Numbered from the stretch's first letter, positions 17,228-26,992 are shown. The stretch is 64,000 nucleotides of DNA from Bacteroidales bacterium (GCA_017625535.1 JAGAKR010000021.1:80553-144552), one strand, 5' to 3'. Numbers and translations: made by a program. Notes: a model not told the origin generated them from the sequence alone.

Positions 17228-19288
17228 TTATCCTACACACGCACCGTTGTCTACAGCCTCTGCAGGGGTTACGAACTTCATCCTGCCGCTCTCATCTTTG
17301 GCCATAAGTATCATACCCTTGCTCTCTATCCCTTTTATCTTTCTTGGGGCAAGGTTTGCCAGAATACATATCTGTTTGCCCACCATCTCCTCTGGAGTAT
17401 AGTGCTCCGCTATACCAGAAACAATTGTACGGGTATCAATGCCGGTATCAATTGTAAGTTTGAGGAGTTTGTCTGTCTTAGGTACTTTTACAGCCTCAAG
17501 GACAGTTGCAGTACGGATGTCCATTTTCATAAAATCATCAAATGTACACTCCTCTTTCTGCGGAAGCGGTGCAGGCACACCTGCAGCAGCTGCGGCAGCA
17601 GCCTCATTTGCCTCTTTGGTGGCGTTGAGCTTGTCTATCTGGGCCTGAATCTCGGCATCCTCAATCTTTGCAAACAAAAGTTCTGCAGGGTTCAGCTGGT
17701 GGCCTGCAGCAAGAATCTCACTGCCGCCGAACTCGTCCCAGCCAATCTTCTGGAGATTGAGCATATTTACAAGTTTTGCAGAAGAGAATGGCAGGAACGG
17801 CTCAAATGCAATTGCAAGGTTTGCACACAACTGCAATGAGATGTTCAGGATTGTTGCAACCCTCTCCATATCGGTCTTGGCAAGTTTCCAAGGCTCAGTC
17901 TCTGTAAGGTATTTGTTGCCAAGGCGTGCAAGATTCATTGCATCCTTAAGGGCCTCGCGGAATTTGTATGTGCTCAGATTGTGCTCCAGTGAAGCCTTGA
18001 TCTGAGGAATCTCTGCAAGCACCTCCTTGTCTGTATCTGTAAGTGTTCCCAATGCCGGAACCTTGCCCTCAAAGTATTTGTGGGTAAGCACTACAGCTCG
18101 GTTCACAAAGTTTCCGTAAATGGCTACAAGTTCGCTGTTGTTGCGGGTCTGGAAGTCTTTCCAGGTAAAGTCATTATCCTTTGTTTCAGGGGCATTTGCA
18201 CAAAGCACATATCTGAGTACATCCTGTTTGCCAGGGAAATCCACAAGATACTCGTGGAGCCATACAGCCCAGTTGCGTGAGGTTGAAATCTTGTCACCCT
18301 CAAGGTTCAGGAACTCGTTAGCAGGAACATTCTCAGGAAGAATGAATCCGTCTCCGTATGCCTTGAGCATAGAAGGGAATACTATACAGTGGAATACAAT
18401 ATTGTCTTTACCAATAAAGTGCACCATCTTGGTATCCTCGCTCTTCCACCATTTCTCCCACTCATCTGGAAGGAGCTCTATAGTGTTTGAAATGTAGCCG
18501 ATAGGGGCATCGAACCATACATACAGCACCTTGCCCTCTGCACCCTCTACCGGTACAGGCACACCCCAGTCAAGGTCGCGGCTCACCGCCCTTGGCTGCA
18601 GGCCTCCGTCAATCCAGCTCTTGCACTGGCCGTAGACATTGGTCTTCCACTCTTTGTGTCCCTCAAGGATCCACTCCTTAAGCCACCCCTCGTATTGGTC
18701 CAAAGGCAAGTACCAGTGTTTGGTAGGCTTCTTCACAAGCTCTCCGCCACTGATTACAGATTTTGGGTTTATAAGCTCGTCCGGGCTCAAAGTACTTCCG
18801 CATTTCTCGCACTGGTCTCCATAAGCACCCTCTGCACCACACTTAGGACAGGTTCCGGTAATGTAGCGGTCTGCAAGGAAAGTATTTGTCTCTGTATCAT
18901 AATACTGCTCGCTCTCCTTCTCCACAAACTTGCCCTCATCATAAAGTTTCTTGAAGAAAGCCGCAGCAGTCTTGTGGTGTGTAGCGGAACTTGTACGTGA
19001 ATATACATCAAAACTGATTCCCAGCTCCTGGAAAGAATCCTTAATTATCTTGTGGTACTTGTCAACCACATCCTGTGGGGTACAACCCTCCTTTTTTGCC
19101 TTTATGGTAATTGGAACTCCGTGCTCATCGGATCCGCCGATAAAGAGTACATCCTCCCCTTTAAGCCTGAGGAATCTGGCATAAATGTCTGCAGGAACAT
19201 ATACTCCTGCAAGATGCCCTATATGCACAGGACCGTTCGCATACGGAAGGGCCGATGTAATAAGGTGTCTTTTAAATTCTTTTCCCAT
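17228..19288 (-). CDS. metG: Methionine--tRNA ligase
   Basis: A 686-residue cytoplasmic enzyme that charges tRNA-Met. The HIGH-type motif is in [14 protein letters not shown] at about 16-29. A zinc knuckle (CPKCG ... CEKCGS) is near residue 145-165. The KMSKS-type loop reads [13 protein letters not shown]-terminal EMAPII/Arc1p-like tRNA-binding domain (about 585-686) is joined by an Ala-rich linker (AAAAAAAG). The fused tRNA-binding domain is the dimeric bacterial form. It lies 49 bases downstream of dnaG. Confidence 0.96.
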   Translation of the reverse strand: MGKEFKRHLITSALPYANGPVHIGHLAGVYVPADIYARFLRLKGEDVLFIGGSDEHGVPITIKAKKEGCTPQDVVDKYHKIIKDSFQELGISFDVYSRTSSATHHKTAAAFFKKLYDEGKFVEKESEQYYDTETNTFLADRYITGTCPKCGAEGAYGDQCEKCGSTLSPDELINPKSVISGGELVKKPTKHWYLPLDQYEGWLKEWILEGHKEWKTNVYGQCKSWIDGGLQPRAVSRDLDWGVPVPVEGAEGKVLYVWFDAPIGYISNTIELLPDEWEKWWKSEDTKMVHFIGKDNIVFHCIVFPSMLKAYGDGFILPENVPANEFLNLEGDKISTSRNWAVWLHEYLVDFPGKQDVLRYVLCANAPETKDNDFTWKDFQTRNNSELVAIYGNFVNRAVVLTHKYFEGKVPALGTLTDTDKEVLAEIPQIKASLEHNLSTYKFREALKDAMNLARLGNKYLTETEPWKLAKTDMERVATILNISLQLCANLAIAFEPFLPFSSAKLVNMLNLQKIGWDEFGGSEILAAGHQLNPAELLFAKIEDAEIQAQIDKLNATKEANEAAAAAAAGVPAPLPQKEECTFDDFMKMDIRTATVLEAVKVPKTDKLLKLTIDTGIDTRTIVSGIAEHYTPEEMVGKQICILANLAPRKIKGIESKGMILMAKDESGRMKFVTPAEAVDNGACVG

Positions 19289-19337
19289 CTTTATATCTCT
19301 TTTAATTTGTTTTTTCTTCCTGATAAATATCGCAGGA

Positions 19338-21341
19338 CTAAAAAATTATCCTGTTAAGTTCTTTGGCAAAAAAGTTCCTCACCTGCATAAGGGTTGCCAA
19401 TTGCCCCATAAGTTCGTTCTGCAGTTCCACATCCTTCTCCTTCTGCGCCCTGCCCAATTCCTCTGTAAGGTTCATTGCCGCCTGGGCCGTAACTTTGGCC
19501 TTGTATATGAGGATGGATTTCGGCACCACCCTGCCAAGGACATTCCTCTCCGGAACCAGAGACTTGCTGAACTGCTGTATTGTAAGTGTATAAGGCTGTA
19601 TGAACAGGTCGGCCACAATCTTTGAGACCTCCCCATTGGGGTGGTTCATGAAGTACCTGAGCACTTTGTCGCTCTCGTGTTCCTTAAGCCTGTAATATTC
19701 ATCAAAAATCTCCTTGTACTGCAGGTTCTGCAGTTCCAGATCATCATTCTGCAATTGGGCAAGGATATATTGGGCTACAGTCTGTTCTTCATCCTGCTGC
19801 ATACCGTATGCAAACTCCTCATCCACGTGGATTGGGAGATTCCCGAATTTCAAAAGATAATAGAGTATCTCCTTCTCCGCCTCACTGCAGTATGTATTTA
19901 CCACAAATCCGGGGATATTCTTCCCGCCTTGCGGCTCTTTCACAGCATATGTCTGGTTATCCGCAGCCTGTATCCCCTGCAGCCTCTCAATCCTCTCCTG
20001 CTCCCTTTTCTGCTGGTAAAAATTCTCACTCTGCTTCTTGTGGCGCAGTTTGGCCACCTCCTGCTGCAGCAACTCCTCCTTTATATTCAGTTTGGAGGCT
20101 GTCTGCTCTATATACACAGCCCTTACTATGGCGTCCGGTATTACGGCAATGCTGTTTACAACTTCACCTATCAGCCTGGCCCTCTGCAACGGATCTTTGC
20201 TCAACTCCTGCTGCAACAGCCTCTGTTTGAAGCTGATGAAGTCCTCCTCATTGTTTGCAAGAAAATCCAGCAGCTGCTCCCTGGTATGCTTCCTTGCAAA
20301 TGAATCCGGGTCTTCTCCGTCGGGAAAAAGGGCCACCTTTATCTCAAGCCCCTCTTCCAGAAGCATGTCTATTCCCCTGAGGGATGCCTTTATTCCCGCC
20401 CAGTCCCCGTCATACAGCACTGTAACCTTGTTGGTAAACCTCTTTATAAGTTGTATCTGGCCTGTGGTGAGAGATGTCCCGCTGCTGGCAACAACATTCT
20501 CCACTCCGGCCTGATGGAATGAAATCACATCTGTATACCCCTCAACAAGGTAACATTTCTGCTCTCTGGCAATGGCCTGCTTTGCCTCATAAATGCCGTA
20601 GAGGACCTTGTTCTTTACATAAACCTCACTCTCCGGCGAGTTTATATATTTTGCAACCTCCTTGTCTTTCCTTAAAGTACGGCCTCCAAAGGCTATCACC
20701 TTTCCGCTTATGCTCCTTATTGGGAACATCACCCTCTCGTAGAAGCGGTCCAGCAGTTCCCCGGTCCCATCCCTCTCTATTGTAAGGCCAACCTCAACAA
20801 GGTGCTCCTTCTTGTACCCTTTCCTCTGGGCATTGTGGGTGAACTCCCTCCTTTTGTTTGGGGCGTAGCCAAGCAGGAACTTCTCTATTGTGGCATCTGT
20901 AAAGCCGCGCTCTTTAAAATAACTGAGCCCTATTGCAATCCCTTCATCACTCTTGAGCAGCTGTTCAGTATAGAATTTCTGGGCAAAGTCATTCACTATA
21001 AGGAGCGATTCGTGATGCAGCCTCTGCTGTATATCCTCCTGCGTCTCCTCTTTCTCCTTTACCTCAATTCCGTATTTGTGGCCAAGATACTTCAGGGCCT
21101 CAACATAACTCATCTGCTCGTGCTCCATCACAAAACTCACCACGCTGCCGGCCTTGCCGCAGCCAAAGCACTTGTAGATTCCCTTGCTTGGGGATACCGA
21201 GAAACTCGGGGTTTTCTCGTGATGGAACGGACAACACGCAATGTAGTTTGCCCCCCTCCTCTTCAGGGAGACAAAATCACTTACCACCTCCTCTATTCGG
21301 GCGGTGTCAAGGATGCGGTCTACAGTTGCGCGGTCTATCAT
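19338..21341 (-). CDS. dnaG: DNA primase
   Basis: A 667-residue enzyme that makes RNA primers at the replication fork. The N-terminal CHC2 zinc-binding domain shows CCPFH ... [10 protein letters not shown] (about 36-65). The catalytic TOPRIM core has EGYTD near residue 268 and the acidic DGDWAG motif near 318. The C-terminal third (about 430-667) is the helical helicase-binding region and is less conserved. The length is normal for Bacteroidota. It is preceded 43 bases upstream by trpS and followed by metG, so the three may be co-transcribed. Confidence 0.95.
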   Translation of the reverse strand: MIDRATVDRILDTARIEEVVSDFVSLKRRGANYIACCPFHHEKTPSFSVSPSKGIYKCFGCGKAGSVVSFVMEHEQMSYVEALKYLGHKYGIEVKEKEETQEDIQQRLHHESLLIVNDFAQKFYTEQLLKSDEGIAIGLSYFKERGFTDATIEKFLLGYAPNKRREFTHNAQRKGYKKEHLVEVGLTIERDGTGELLDRFYERVMFPIRSISGKVIAFGGRTLRKDKEVAKYINSPESEVYVKNKVLYGIYEAKQAIAREQKCYLVEGYTDVISFHQAGVENVVASSGTSLTTGQIQLIKRFTNKVTVLYDGDWAGIKASLRGIDMLLEEGLEIKVALFPDGEDPDSFARKHTREQLLDFLANNEEDFISFKQRLLQQELSKDPLQRARLIGEVVNSIAVIPDAIVRAVYIEQTASKLNIKEELLQQEVAKLRHKKQSENFYQQKREQERIERLQGIQAADNQTYAVKEPQGGKNIPGFVVNTYCSEAEKEILYYLLKFGNLPIHVDEEFAYGMQQDEEQTVAQYILAQLQNDDLELQNLQYKEIFDEYYRLKEHESDKVLRYFMNHPNGEVSKIVADLFIQPYTLTIQQFSKSLVPERNVLGRVVPKSILIYKAKVTAQAAMNLTEELGRAQKEKDVELQNELMGQLATLMQVRNFFAKELNRIIF

Positions 21342-21384
21342 AAACCAAAACTTTACGTTTTGTAATATATTGCGTTATATCCCT

Positions 21385-22497
21385 CTACTTCTGTTTGTAA
21401 GCCTGAGCCTGTGCATTTATAAGCTCCTGGTCCTCAAAGTAGTTGATCTTCATTGCAGCCTTAACCTCCTCAAGTGTCTGGGCTGCTTTAGCCCTGGCCT
21501 CCTGTGAACCTTTGCGCAATATCTCATATACTTTAGGGATGTCCTGCTCATATTGTTTCCTTCTCTCGCGGATAGGGGCAAGGAACTCCTCCATAATGTT
21601 GAACAGGAATTTCTTGCAGGTACCGTCTCCAAGGCCGCCACGACGGTAATGGTCCTTCATCTCATCCAGATTTGCATACTCAGGAAGATATTTTGCAAAA
21701 TGCTCGGGAGTACTGAAAGCATCAAGGTATGTGAACACCACGTTGCCCTCAACGTGTCCCGGATCGGTAATCTGAAGATGCTCAGGATCTGTAAACATAC
21801 TGTTCACCTTCTTCTTTATCTCTTTTGAAGTATCTGAAAGATAAATGCAGTTGCCAAGGGATTTGCTCATCTTGGCCTTTCCGTCTGTACCAGGGAGACG
21901 GCAGCAGATGGAATTTTCTGGAAGCATCATCTCCGGAAGCACAAGTGTTTCACCGTAAGTGGTGTTGAACTTATGCACAATCTCGCGTGTCTGCTCAATC
22001 ATAGGGGCCTGGTCAACGCCAACAGGGACAACCGTTGCCTTGAAAGCTGTAATGTCAGATGCCTGGCTTATAGGATATGTGAAGAATCCTACAGGGGTAC
22101 CCTTCTTGTTTGAGTTCTCATCATCCTCCGAAAATCCCCTCAACTGTATCTCCTGTTTTACGGTAGGGTTCCTCTGCAGACGCTGCACTGTTACAAGGTT
22201 CATATAATAGAATGCCAACTCACAGAGTTCAGGCACCTGCGACTGTATGAAGATTGTACATTTTTCAGGGTCAAGACCTGCCGAAAGGTAATCCAATGCC
22301 ACCTCAATAATGTTCTGGCGCACCTTCTCCGGATTATCTGCATTGTCAGTAAGAGCCTGAGCATCAGCTATCATAATGAATATCTTGTCAAATCCACCGC
22401 TGTTCTGCAGCTCAACCCTCCTCTTGAGTGAGCCCACATAGTGCCCAAGATGCAGTCTGCCTGTAGGGCGGTCTCCTGTAAGAATAATCTTTTCCAT
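21385..22497 (-). CDS. trpS: Tryptophan--tRNA ligase
   Basis: A 370-residue class I synthetase. It starts with [24 protein letters not shown], where the HIGH-type motif is HLGH, and carries KMSKS exactly (AKMSKSLGN). It is somewhat longer than the roughly 330-residue E. coli enzyme because of an insert near residues 115-150, a form common in Bacteroidota and Firmicutes. Its own promoter box lies upstream at 22547-22554. Confidence 0.95.
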   Translation of the reverse strand: MEKIILTGDRPTGRLHLGHYVGSLKRRVELQNSGGFDKIFIMIADAQALTDNADNPEKVRQNIIEVALDYLSAGLDPEKCTIFIQSQVPELCELAFYYMNLVTVQRLQRNPTVKQEIQLRGFSEDDENSNKKGTPVGFFTYPISQASDITAFKATVVPVGVDQAPMIEQTREIVHKFNTTYGETLVLPEMMLPENSICCRLPGTDGKAKMSKSLGNCIYLSDTSKEIKKKVNSMFTDPEHLQITDPGHVEGNVVFTYLDAFSTPEHFAKYLPEYANLDEMKDHYRRGGLGDGTCKKFLFNIMEEFLAPIRERRKQYEQDIPKVYEILRKGSQEARAKAAQTLEEVKAAMKINYFEDQELINAQAQAYKQK

Positions 22498-22546
22498 ATA
22501 TGTTTATATTATATTATTGCCTGTATGTAATGCATTAAACAAACTA

Positions 22547-22554
22547 CAAAGGTA
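22547..22554 (-). promoter_or_regulatory. -7 promoter box of trpS
   Basis: TACCTTTG on the minus strand gives a leader of about 45 nt before the trpS ATG. I found no clear T-box or tryptophan leader peptide in that leader. Confidence 0.45.
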
Positions 22555-22586
22555 ATCAAAAACTTTTTATATAAGTAAATAAGAAA

Positions 22587-22613
22587 CCCGCAGCCTCAGG
22601 TTGAGATTGCGGG
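22587..22613 (-). terminator. Terminator after the M48 peptidase gene
   Basis: The outer stem CCCGCA/TGCGGG encloses an inner CTCA/TGAG stem. On the minus strand it ends in GGGTTTCTTATTT, 23 bases past the M48 stop. Confidence 0.6.
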
Positions 22614-22635
22614 CAAATCCTACAGGTGCAGATGC

Positions 22636-23442
22636 CTACAGTTCAGGCTTTGTCCTTATAGCCTCCTTAAGGGCCGCTATCCTTTTCTCATCGCTTGGAT
22701 GAGTGCTTAAGAAATCACTCTTTCCGGCAGTTTTACCATCCATCATCTTCTCCCAGAAAGCAGGAGCGGCATTCACATCATAACCGGCAATATCCATAAT
22801 GTACATTCCAATCTTGTCCGCCTCATACTCATGCTTCCTTGAATAAGGGAGCAACACACCTGCCTGCGAGCCTACTGCAAAACCTATATTGAACAGATTC
22901 TGTGCCACCGCACCTTTCTTCTCCCCTATTATCTCACCTGCAGCACTTCCAATCAGATTCATTACAGACTGCTGGCTCATCCTCTCATTTCCGTGCTTTG
23001 CAATTGCGTGGGCCATCTCGTGCCCCATAACAACAGCAATATAATCCGGAGTATCTGCATACTTCATAATCCCCTCATAAAACACAATTTTTCCCGACGG
23101 CATACAGAAGGCATTCACCTGGTCAGAATTCACCAGTTTGAACTCCCAATTCAGACCCTTCAGGGCACCGCTCTGCCCATTCTTATTCAAATAAGACTCC
23201 AGAGCCGCCACCATCTTTGTACCAACCTCCCTAACCATTTTTGTTGCAGCAGCATCTTTTGAAACCGTTGCCGTACTCATAAACTCCGCATAAGACTGGT
23301 CAGACAACGCCATAATCTCACTGTCGGAAAACAGGAGCATCTGCTTTCTCCCTGTAAACGAAACAACGCCACAAGAAACCGCCATAAAGGCCACGGCAGC
23401 AAATGCCGCCACTATCTTCAAAGATTTTCCCATAAAATTCAA
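22636..23442 (-). CDS. M48-family zinc metallopeptidase, lipoprotein
   Basis: A 268-residue periplasm-facing lipoprotein with lipobox AVSC (Cys24). The zinc motif HEMAH is at 141-145, and the third ligand is the Glu of the YEADKIG motif near residue 206. This is the compact BepA/LoiP-like form without TPR repeats, which in other bacteria degrades misfolded outer-membrane proteins or trims envelope components. Translation could begin at Met1 or Met4. The gene is isolated, with a terminator on its 3' side and the tRNA-Asn gene upstream. Confidence 0.9.
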   Translation of the reverse strand: MNFMGKSLKIVAAFAAVAFMAVSCGVVSFTGRKQMLLFSDSEIMALSDQSYAEFMSTATVSKDAAATKMVREVGTKMVAALESYLNKNGQSGALKGLNWEFKLVNSDQVNAFCMPSGKIVFYEGIMKYADTPDYIAVVMGHEMAHAIAKHGNERMSQQSVMNLIGSAAGEIIGEKKGAVAQNLFNIGFAVGSQAGVLLPYSRKHEYEADKIGMYIMDIAGYDVNAAPAFWEKMMDGKTAGKSDFLSTHPSDEKRIAALKEAIRTKPEL

Positions 23443-23503
23443 TTATTTGTTCTTTTCTGTAAAGATAAACATAGCAACTGACATTTCATCCCAACAAAAC
23501 AAA

Positions 23504-23531
23504 AAAAGCACCCAATTTCTTGAGTGCTTTT
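23504..23531 (-). terminator. Terminator of tRNA-Asn
   Basis: An 8-bp stem AAAAGCAC/GTGCTTTT, with a T run on the minus strand, starts 4 bases after the tRNA 3' end. Confidence 0.7.
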
Positions 23532-23534
23532 CTG

Positions 23535-23608
23535 CTCCTGAACCAGGACTTGAACCTGGGACCCTCTGATTAACAGTCAGATGCTCTAACCAACTGAGCT
23601 ATTCAGGA
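23535..23608 (-). tRNA. tRNA-Asn (GTT)
   Basis: A 74-nt cloverleaf. The 7-bp acceptor stem TCCTGAA/TTCAGGA has discriminator G. The D arm contains AGCTCAGTTGGTTAGAGC. The anticodon stem CTGAC/TCAG-type encloses loop CTGTTAA with anticodon GTT, and the T arm contains GGTTCAAGTCC. CCA is not encoded. Confidence 0.97.
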
Positions 23609-23616
23609 ATTTATGT

Positions 23617-23642
23617 CCGCTAACGTTCGTTTCGTTTAGCGG
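23617..23642. other. Short hairpin between tRNA-Asn and the HU-like gene
   Basis: A 7-bp perfect stem CCGCTAA/TTAGCGG with a 12-base loop containing CGTTCG. It lies upstream of the tRNA and 60 bases before the HU-like gene's promoter box. It has no T run on either side, so it is not a typical terminator. Its role is unknown. Confidence 0.35.
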
Positions 23643-23681
23643 GTACAAAAGTATGACAAATTTTCTTACGCTCCAAATTTT

Positions 23682-23713
23682 TTAGCAAAAAAATGTTAAA
23701 AATTTTATCTTTG
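23682..23713 (+). promoter_or_regulatory. Promoter of the CCDC81-type HU-domain gene
   Basis: TTAG, 20 bases, then TATCTTTG: one mismatch from TTTG in the -33 element and a perfect -7 box. The leader before ATG 23739 is about 22 nt. Confidence 0.55.
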
Positions 23714-23738
23714 TCTTAATTAAGCAACGGAGAATTTT

Positions 23739-24455
23739 ATGGACTTTAACCTTATTTGCGCCCAGATTCAGGAGTTACTGATTAAGAATGAGAGAGTTGT
23801 GCTTCCAGGTACCGGAGAATTTGTTGTGGAGAGTTTTCCTGCCGCATTTTTGGAGGATGGGAAGACAATTGTCCCCCCAAGCAAAAAACTCCGCTTTATC
23901 CCTGTAACAGGGGAAGAAACAGGGAAGGCTGCATCAGGAGATCAGGATGCGGTACTGGTGGAACTGTCGGGAAGAATAAGGGAGGCATTGGTACAGAATG
24001 GAGAGTTTGAGGTGCCCGGATTCGGCATTTTTGCAGACAATGGGGCCGGGGAGGTTAAATTCACCCTTGCTGAGGGGTTTGATTTTGCTCCCGACAACTT
24101 TGCCCTTGAATCCATCTCCCTTGAGGAGAATGAGCCTGTAGAGGAAACAGTTGCCCCACAGGAAACAGTTGCAGAAGAACCAACCGCAGAAGAACCTTTG
24201 CAGGAGCCTGAAGCACCTGGAAAAATTGCAGAGCCGCTGAAGACAACTCCAGCAAAAGAACAGGAAGTCCACGATGTGGCAGCCAAAAAGGAGGCCAAGC
24301 GCAAATGGATGATGTGGGCAATTACAGCAGCGGTATTCCTGGCCGTAGTGGTATTGTTTATGATCCTGTTCAAGGAAGATATGAAAGGAATACTTCAGAA
24401 CCTGCTCTATACAAAAGAAGAACTTGAGATAATGCAGAAATGGGCTGCACAATAG
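23739..24455 (+). CDS. Membrane-anchored protein with two HU-like (CCDC81-type) domains
   Basis: A 238-residue protein. Residues 1-50 form one HU-like domain (LICAQIQELLIKNERVVLPGTGEFVV) and about 70-125 a second (ELSGRIREALVQNGEFEVPGFGIFAD). An acidic Pro/Glu-rich linker follows (about 128-170). A short KKEAKRKW basic patch precedes one transmembrane helix (about 190-210), leaving a 28-residue tail. Bacteroidota relatives usually end in a SPOR domain that binds denuded peptidoglycan; this one stops before such a domain. The paired HU-like folds probably sit in the cytoplasm (inference). Function is unknown; a link between nucleoid or cytoplasm and envelope is plausible. It is convergent with a stand-alone HU gene. 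Confidence 0.7.
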   Translation: MDFNLICAQIQELLIKNERVVLPGTGEFVVESFPAAFLEDGKTIVPPSKKLRFIPVTGEETGKAASGDQDAVLVELSGRIREALVQNGEFEVPGFGIFADNGAGEVKFTLAEGFDFAPDNFALESISLEENEPVEETVAPQETVAEEPTAEEPLQEPEAPGKIAEPLKTTPAKEQEVHDVAAKKEAKRKWMMWAITAAVFLAVVVLFMILFKEDMKGILQNLLYTKEELEIMQKWAAQ

Positions 24456-24481
24456 TGCACCAACTTACGTGAAGAAAATGC

Positions 24482-24511
24482 ATTCAGGCGGTCCAAAAGG
24501 GCCGCCTGAAT
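24482..24511. terminator. Bidirectional terminator between the two HU-type genes
   Basis: A 13-position stem (ATTCAGGCGGTCC/GGGCCGCCTGAAT, one G-U pair) with an AAAA loop, between two convergent stops. Confidence 0.75.
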
Positions 24512-24515
24512 TGAC

Positions 24516-24773
24516 TTAATCAAGCATCTGGGTTCTGAATTTCACCACCTTTTTGCCGGGAATAGTAATCATCTCCCTTGTGTTCAGGCTCATTGTGCGC
24601 CTCTCTTTACGGTCCTTTATCATAAAGGAGCCGAATCCGCGCAGAAATACATCCTCCTTCTTCTTTAAAGTGTCTGAAACAATACCCAATACAGAGTTCA
24701 AAAAGTCATTGCTTTGCGCTAATGTAAGTCCGGTTTCCTGTGAAAGTCTCTTCACCAGCTGTTTCTTGTTCAT
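24516..24773 (-). CDS. HU-family DNA-binding protein
   Basis: An 85-residue DNA-bending nucleoid protein. It starts MNKKQLVKRLSQETGLT, chosen over a start nine residues upstream because HU proteins begin this way. The dimer helices occupy residues 1-40. The beta arm is unusual: where classic HU has GFGTF ... RNPRTGE ... PAKK, this protein has RGFGSFMIKDRKERRTMSLNTREMITIPGKKVVKF, with the tip proline replaced, and the arm is short of the usual RNP motif. It is divergent from mscS across 67 bases. Confidence 0.85.
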   Translation of the reverse strand: MNKKQLVKRLSQETGLTLAQSNDFLNSVLGIVSDTLKKKEDVFLRGFGSFMIKDRKERRTMSLNTREMITIPGKKVVKFRTQMLD

Positions 24774-24840
24774 AGCAACCAGATTTTTCCTCAATAACAA
24801 TTTCCAATATGCATTGTTTAATGAATAGACGGAAAATACA

Positions 24841-25842
24841 ATGCAACAAATGGAAAAGAAGAAAGCAGAAAAAAGCTGGACAAGGTACTACTTCCAGAAA
24901 CTCTGGTGGAAAGTGCTGGTTACAGCACTCCTTTTGGGTACAATAATAGCTGTGCCGCTAATATGGGACAAAGAGCACAAACTGGTTTCCCTGTTCCTGA
25001 GGTTCAATGCAATAGCCATAACTGGAATGTTTATGGCAATACTCAATGTAATCCTGAAGGCAACTTATGAATTGCTCTATAGCAAGGTGAAGTACCGGAA
25101 AACCTCCCTCAAAGGGGGATTCCAGATAATGCAGATAATAATGTTCTTCATTGGAGGGATTATAATTGTTGCAATCCTTATGGACAAGTCACCTGCCAAA
25201 CTGCTCACCGGCCTGGGTGCTTTTGCAGCAGTGCTCTCATTCATATTCAAGGATACCATCCTGGGATTTGTATCGGGAATACAGCTCAGTTCCAATGATA
25301 TGGTCCGCCCCGGTGACTGGATTGTGGTCCCGGGCACACTTGCCAACGGTGTTGTTACAGACATCTCCCTCATTACCGTAAAGGTGCAGAACTTCGACAA
25401 CACTATTGTTACTGTGCCAACCTACTCCCTTGTAACAACATCTTTCCAGAACTGGAGGGGAATGGATGAGAGCGGAGGGAGGAGGATGACAGTAAACCTT
25501 AACATAGATATGGACTATGTCCATTTCTGTACTCCCGACGAATTGGTGCAGTTGAAAGACACAGTGCAGATACCTGCCAATGCGGATAAGATTACCAACC
25601 TGGAACTCTACAGGATATACCTGGCCACATACATACACCGCCATCCCGGGATAAACAACAGCATACTTACAATGGTCAGGTATATGGACCCAACCTCCAC
25701 CGGTTTGCCTGTGCAGATATACTGCTTTACCCGCAACAAGAGCTGGGTAATTTATGAGGGGGTGAAATCCCAGATTACAGAGCACGCAATAGCGGTGGCA
25801 CCACAGTTCGGACTCAAGATCTTCAACTGGGGGGAGGGATGA
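24841..25842 (+). CDS. MscS-type mechanosensitive channel family protein
   Basis: A 333-residue inner-membrane protein. Three to four transmembrane segments lie at about 22-38, 50-75, 100-118 and 120-150. The MscS pore/beta domain (about 125-205) contains GAFAAVLSFIFKDTILGFVSGIQL (quoted in part as FKDTILGFVSGIQL) and NDMVRPGDWIVVPG. A mixed alpha-beta C-terminal domain resembles YbdG/MscM-type members. Such channels release solutes on osmotic downshock. Start Met1 or Met4 is possible. cutC follows 36 bases later with its own promoter. Confidence 0.88.
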   Translation: MQQMEKKKAEKSWTRYYFQKLWWKVLVTALLLGTIIAVPLIWDKEHKLVSLFLRFNAIAITGMFMAILNVILKATYELLYSKVKYRKTSLKGGFQIMQIIMFFIGGIIIVAILMDKSPAKLLTGLGAFAAVLSFIFKDTILGFVSGIQLSSNDMVRPGDWIVVPGTLANGVVTDISLITVKVQNFDNTIVTVPTYSLVTTSFQNWRGMDESGGRRMTVNLNIDMDYVHFCTPDELVQLKDTVQIPANADKITNLELYRIYLATYIHRHPGINNSILTMVRYMDPTSTGLPVQIYCFTRNKSWVIYEGVKSQITEHAIAVAPQFGLKIFNWGEG

Positions 25843-25874
25843 TTTGGACATTTGTACAAAGAATCCTAAATTTG
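25843..25874 (+). promoter_or_regulatory. Perfect consensus promoter abutting cutC
   Basis: TTTG at 25843-25846, exactly 20 bases, then TAAATTTG at 25867-25874. This is a full match to the Bacteroidota consensus. The predicted transcript start falls at or within a few bases of ATG 25879. Confidence 0.65.
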
Positions 25875-25878
25875 GGAT

Positions 25879-26628
25879 ATGGATTCAAAATACACATTTG
25901 AGATTTGCAGCGGCTCACTGGAGAGTGCGCTCAATGCACAGCAGGCAGGGGCACAAAGGGTTGAACTCTGCTCTGCACTTTCCCTTGGGGGAATAACCCC
26001 ATCATACGGCCTTATAGAGCAGGCACGCAGGAGGTTGAAAATAGACATCAATGTACTTATCCGCCCAAGGCACGGAGATTTCCTATATGAATCAGAAGAG
26101 GTAGCGGTGATGATATCAGACATACAGACCTGTGCAAAGATTGGTGTAAACGGAGTTGTAATAGGGGCCTTGGACCCTTATGGCAATGTGGATATGGACA
26201 GTTGCAGGGCAATGGTTGCAGTAGCAAAGCATCTGGGGCTCTCCGTTACATTCCACAGGGCAATTGACAGGGCCAGGGACATTTTCTCCGCTCTGGAAGA
26301 TGTAATTTCACTGGGTGTTGACAGAGTCCTTACGTCGGGAGGAAAGCCATCTGCCCTTGAAGGGCTGGAAAACCTTGCCCGGATGAACTCCATTGCTGCC
26401 GGGAGGACAATAATAATGCCCGGGGCAGGGGTAAATGCCGGCAATATAAAGGAGATACTTACTGTTTCTGGTGCCGGGGAGATACACTTTTCCGGATCCG
26501 AAAATTATGACTCCCCAATGATCTACAGAGAAGGAGTCTCATTTACACCGGAGATACTTGGCGGAGACTTTACCCGCACAGAAAGTTCTGTAGAGAAAAT
26601 TAAGGCCGCCATTGCGGCTGCAGGGTAG
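25879..26628 (+). CDS. cutC: Copper homeostasis protein CutC family
   Basis: A 249-residue cytoplasmic TIM-barrel protein of the CutC family. The family start FEICSGSLESALNAQQAGAQRVELC matches closely (FEICSGSLESALNA then GAQRVELCS), and LIRPRHGDFLY and ITFHRAID-like (VTFHRAID) blocks follow. The copper role was proposed from E. coli and is disputed. The start is fixed by the family pattern. A consensus promoter ends 4 bases before the ATG, so the mRNA may be leaderless. It is convergent with the Dabb gene, with 13 bases between. Confidence 0.92.
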   Translation: MDSKYTFEICSGSLESALNAQQAGAQRVELCSALSLGGITPSYGLIEQARRRLKIDINVLIRPRHGDFLYESEEVAVMISDIQTCAKIGVNGVVIGALDPYGNVDMDSCRAMVAVAKHLGLSVTFHRAIDRARDIFSALEDVISLGVDRVLTSGGKPSALEGLENLARMNSIAAGRTIIMPGAGVNAGNIKEILTVSGAGEIHFSGSENYDSPMIYREGVSFTPEILGGDFTRTESSVEKIKAAIAAAG

Positions 26629-26641
26629 GTGTGTCCATCAT

Positions 26642-26944
26642 TTACTCCCAATAATCGCACACTACCCTGCTCTCCCTGCATTTCTTGCAGAAATTGCTTA
26701 TCTCCACGTGGGCAGGATATACTTTATAGGCAGCCAGATCCTCTTCGCTGCGGAACTTGCTTATGAGCACTGCATCATAGCTCATTTCAGTATGTTTGAA
26801 ATCAATTCCAACCTCTGCAGAGACCAGTTGGGGAACAACGCCTACCAGGCCTTCAAGCCTCTGTTTCATCTGTTTGAGGTTTTCTTCTTTTGAGGCGCCT
26901 TCTGCAAAATCCTTGAAGCGCCACATAACTATGTGTACAAGCAT
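26642..26944 (-). CDS. Stress-responsive alpha/beta-barrel (Dabb) domain protein
   Basis: A 100-residue ferredoxin-like dimeric barrel protein. It starts MLVHIVMWRFKDFAEGASKEEN and keeps the family's HIVMWRFK strand and the VGIDFKHTEMSYDAVLIS strand pattern. Family members serve as small enzymes, cyclases or stress proteins, and no catalytic residue can be assigned here. The C-terminus carries extra cysteines (FCKKCRESRVVCDYWE) that are not usual. It is divergent from the mlrC-like gene through overlapping promoters. Confidence 0.8.
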   Translation of the reverse strand: MLVHIVMWRFKDFAEGASKEENLKQMKQRLEGLVGVVPQLVSAEVGIDFKHTEMSYDAVLISKFRSEEDLAAYKVYPAHVEISNFCKKCRESRVVCDYWE

Positions 26945-26963
26945 ATAATTATAAATATTTTAA

Positions 26964-26986
26964 TATATTTGTTTTATACAAATATA
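26964..26986. promoter_or_regulatory. Face-to-face promoter pair for the Dabb gene and the first M81 gene
   Basis: TATATTTG (26964-26971, plus strand), 7 bases TTTTATA, then CAAATATA (26979-26986), which is TATATTTG on the minus strand. The two perfect -7 boxes point at each other and form an 8-bp inverted repeat. Both predicted starts fall near 26975, so only one polymerase could use the site at a time. Confidence 0.55.
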
Positions 26987-26992
26987 CACATT

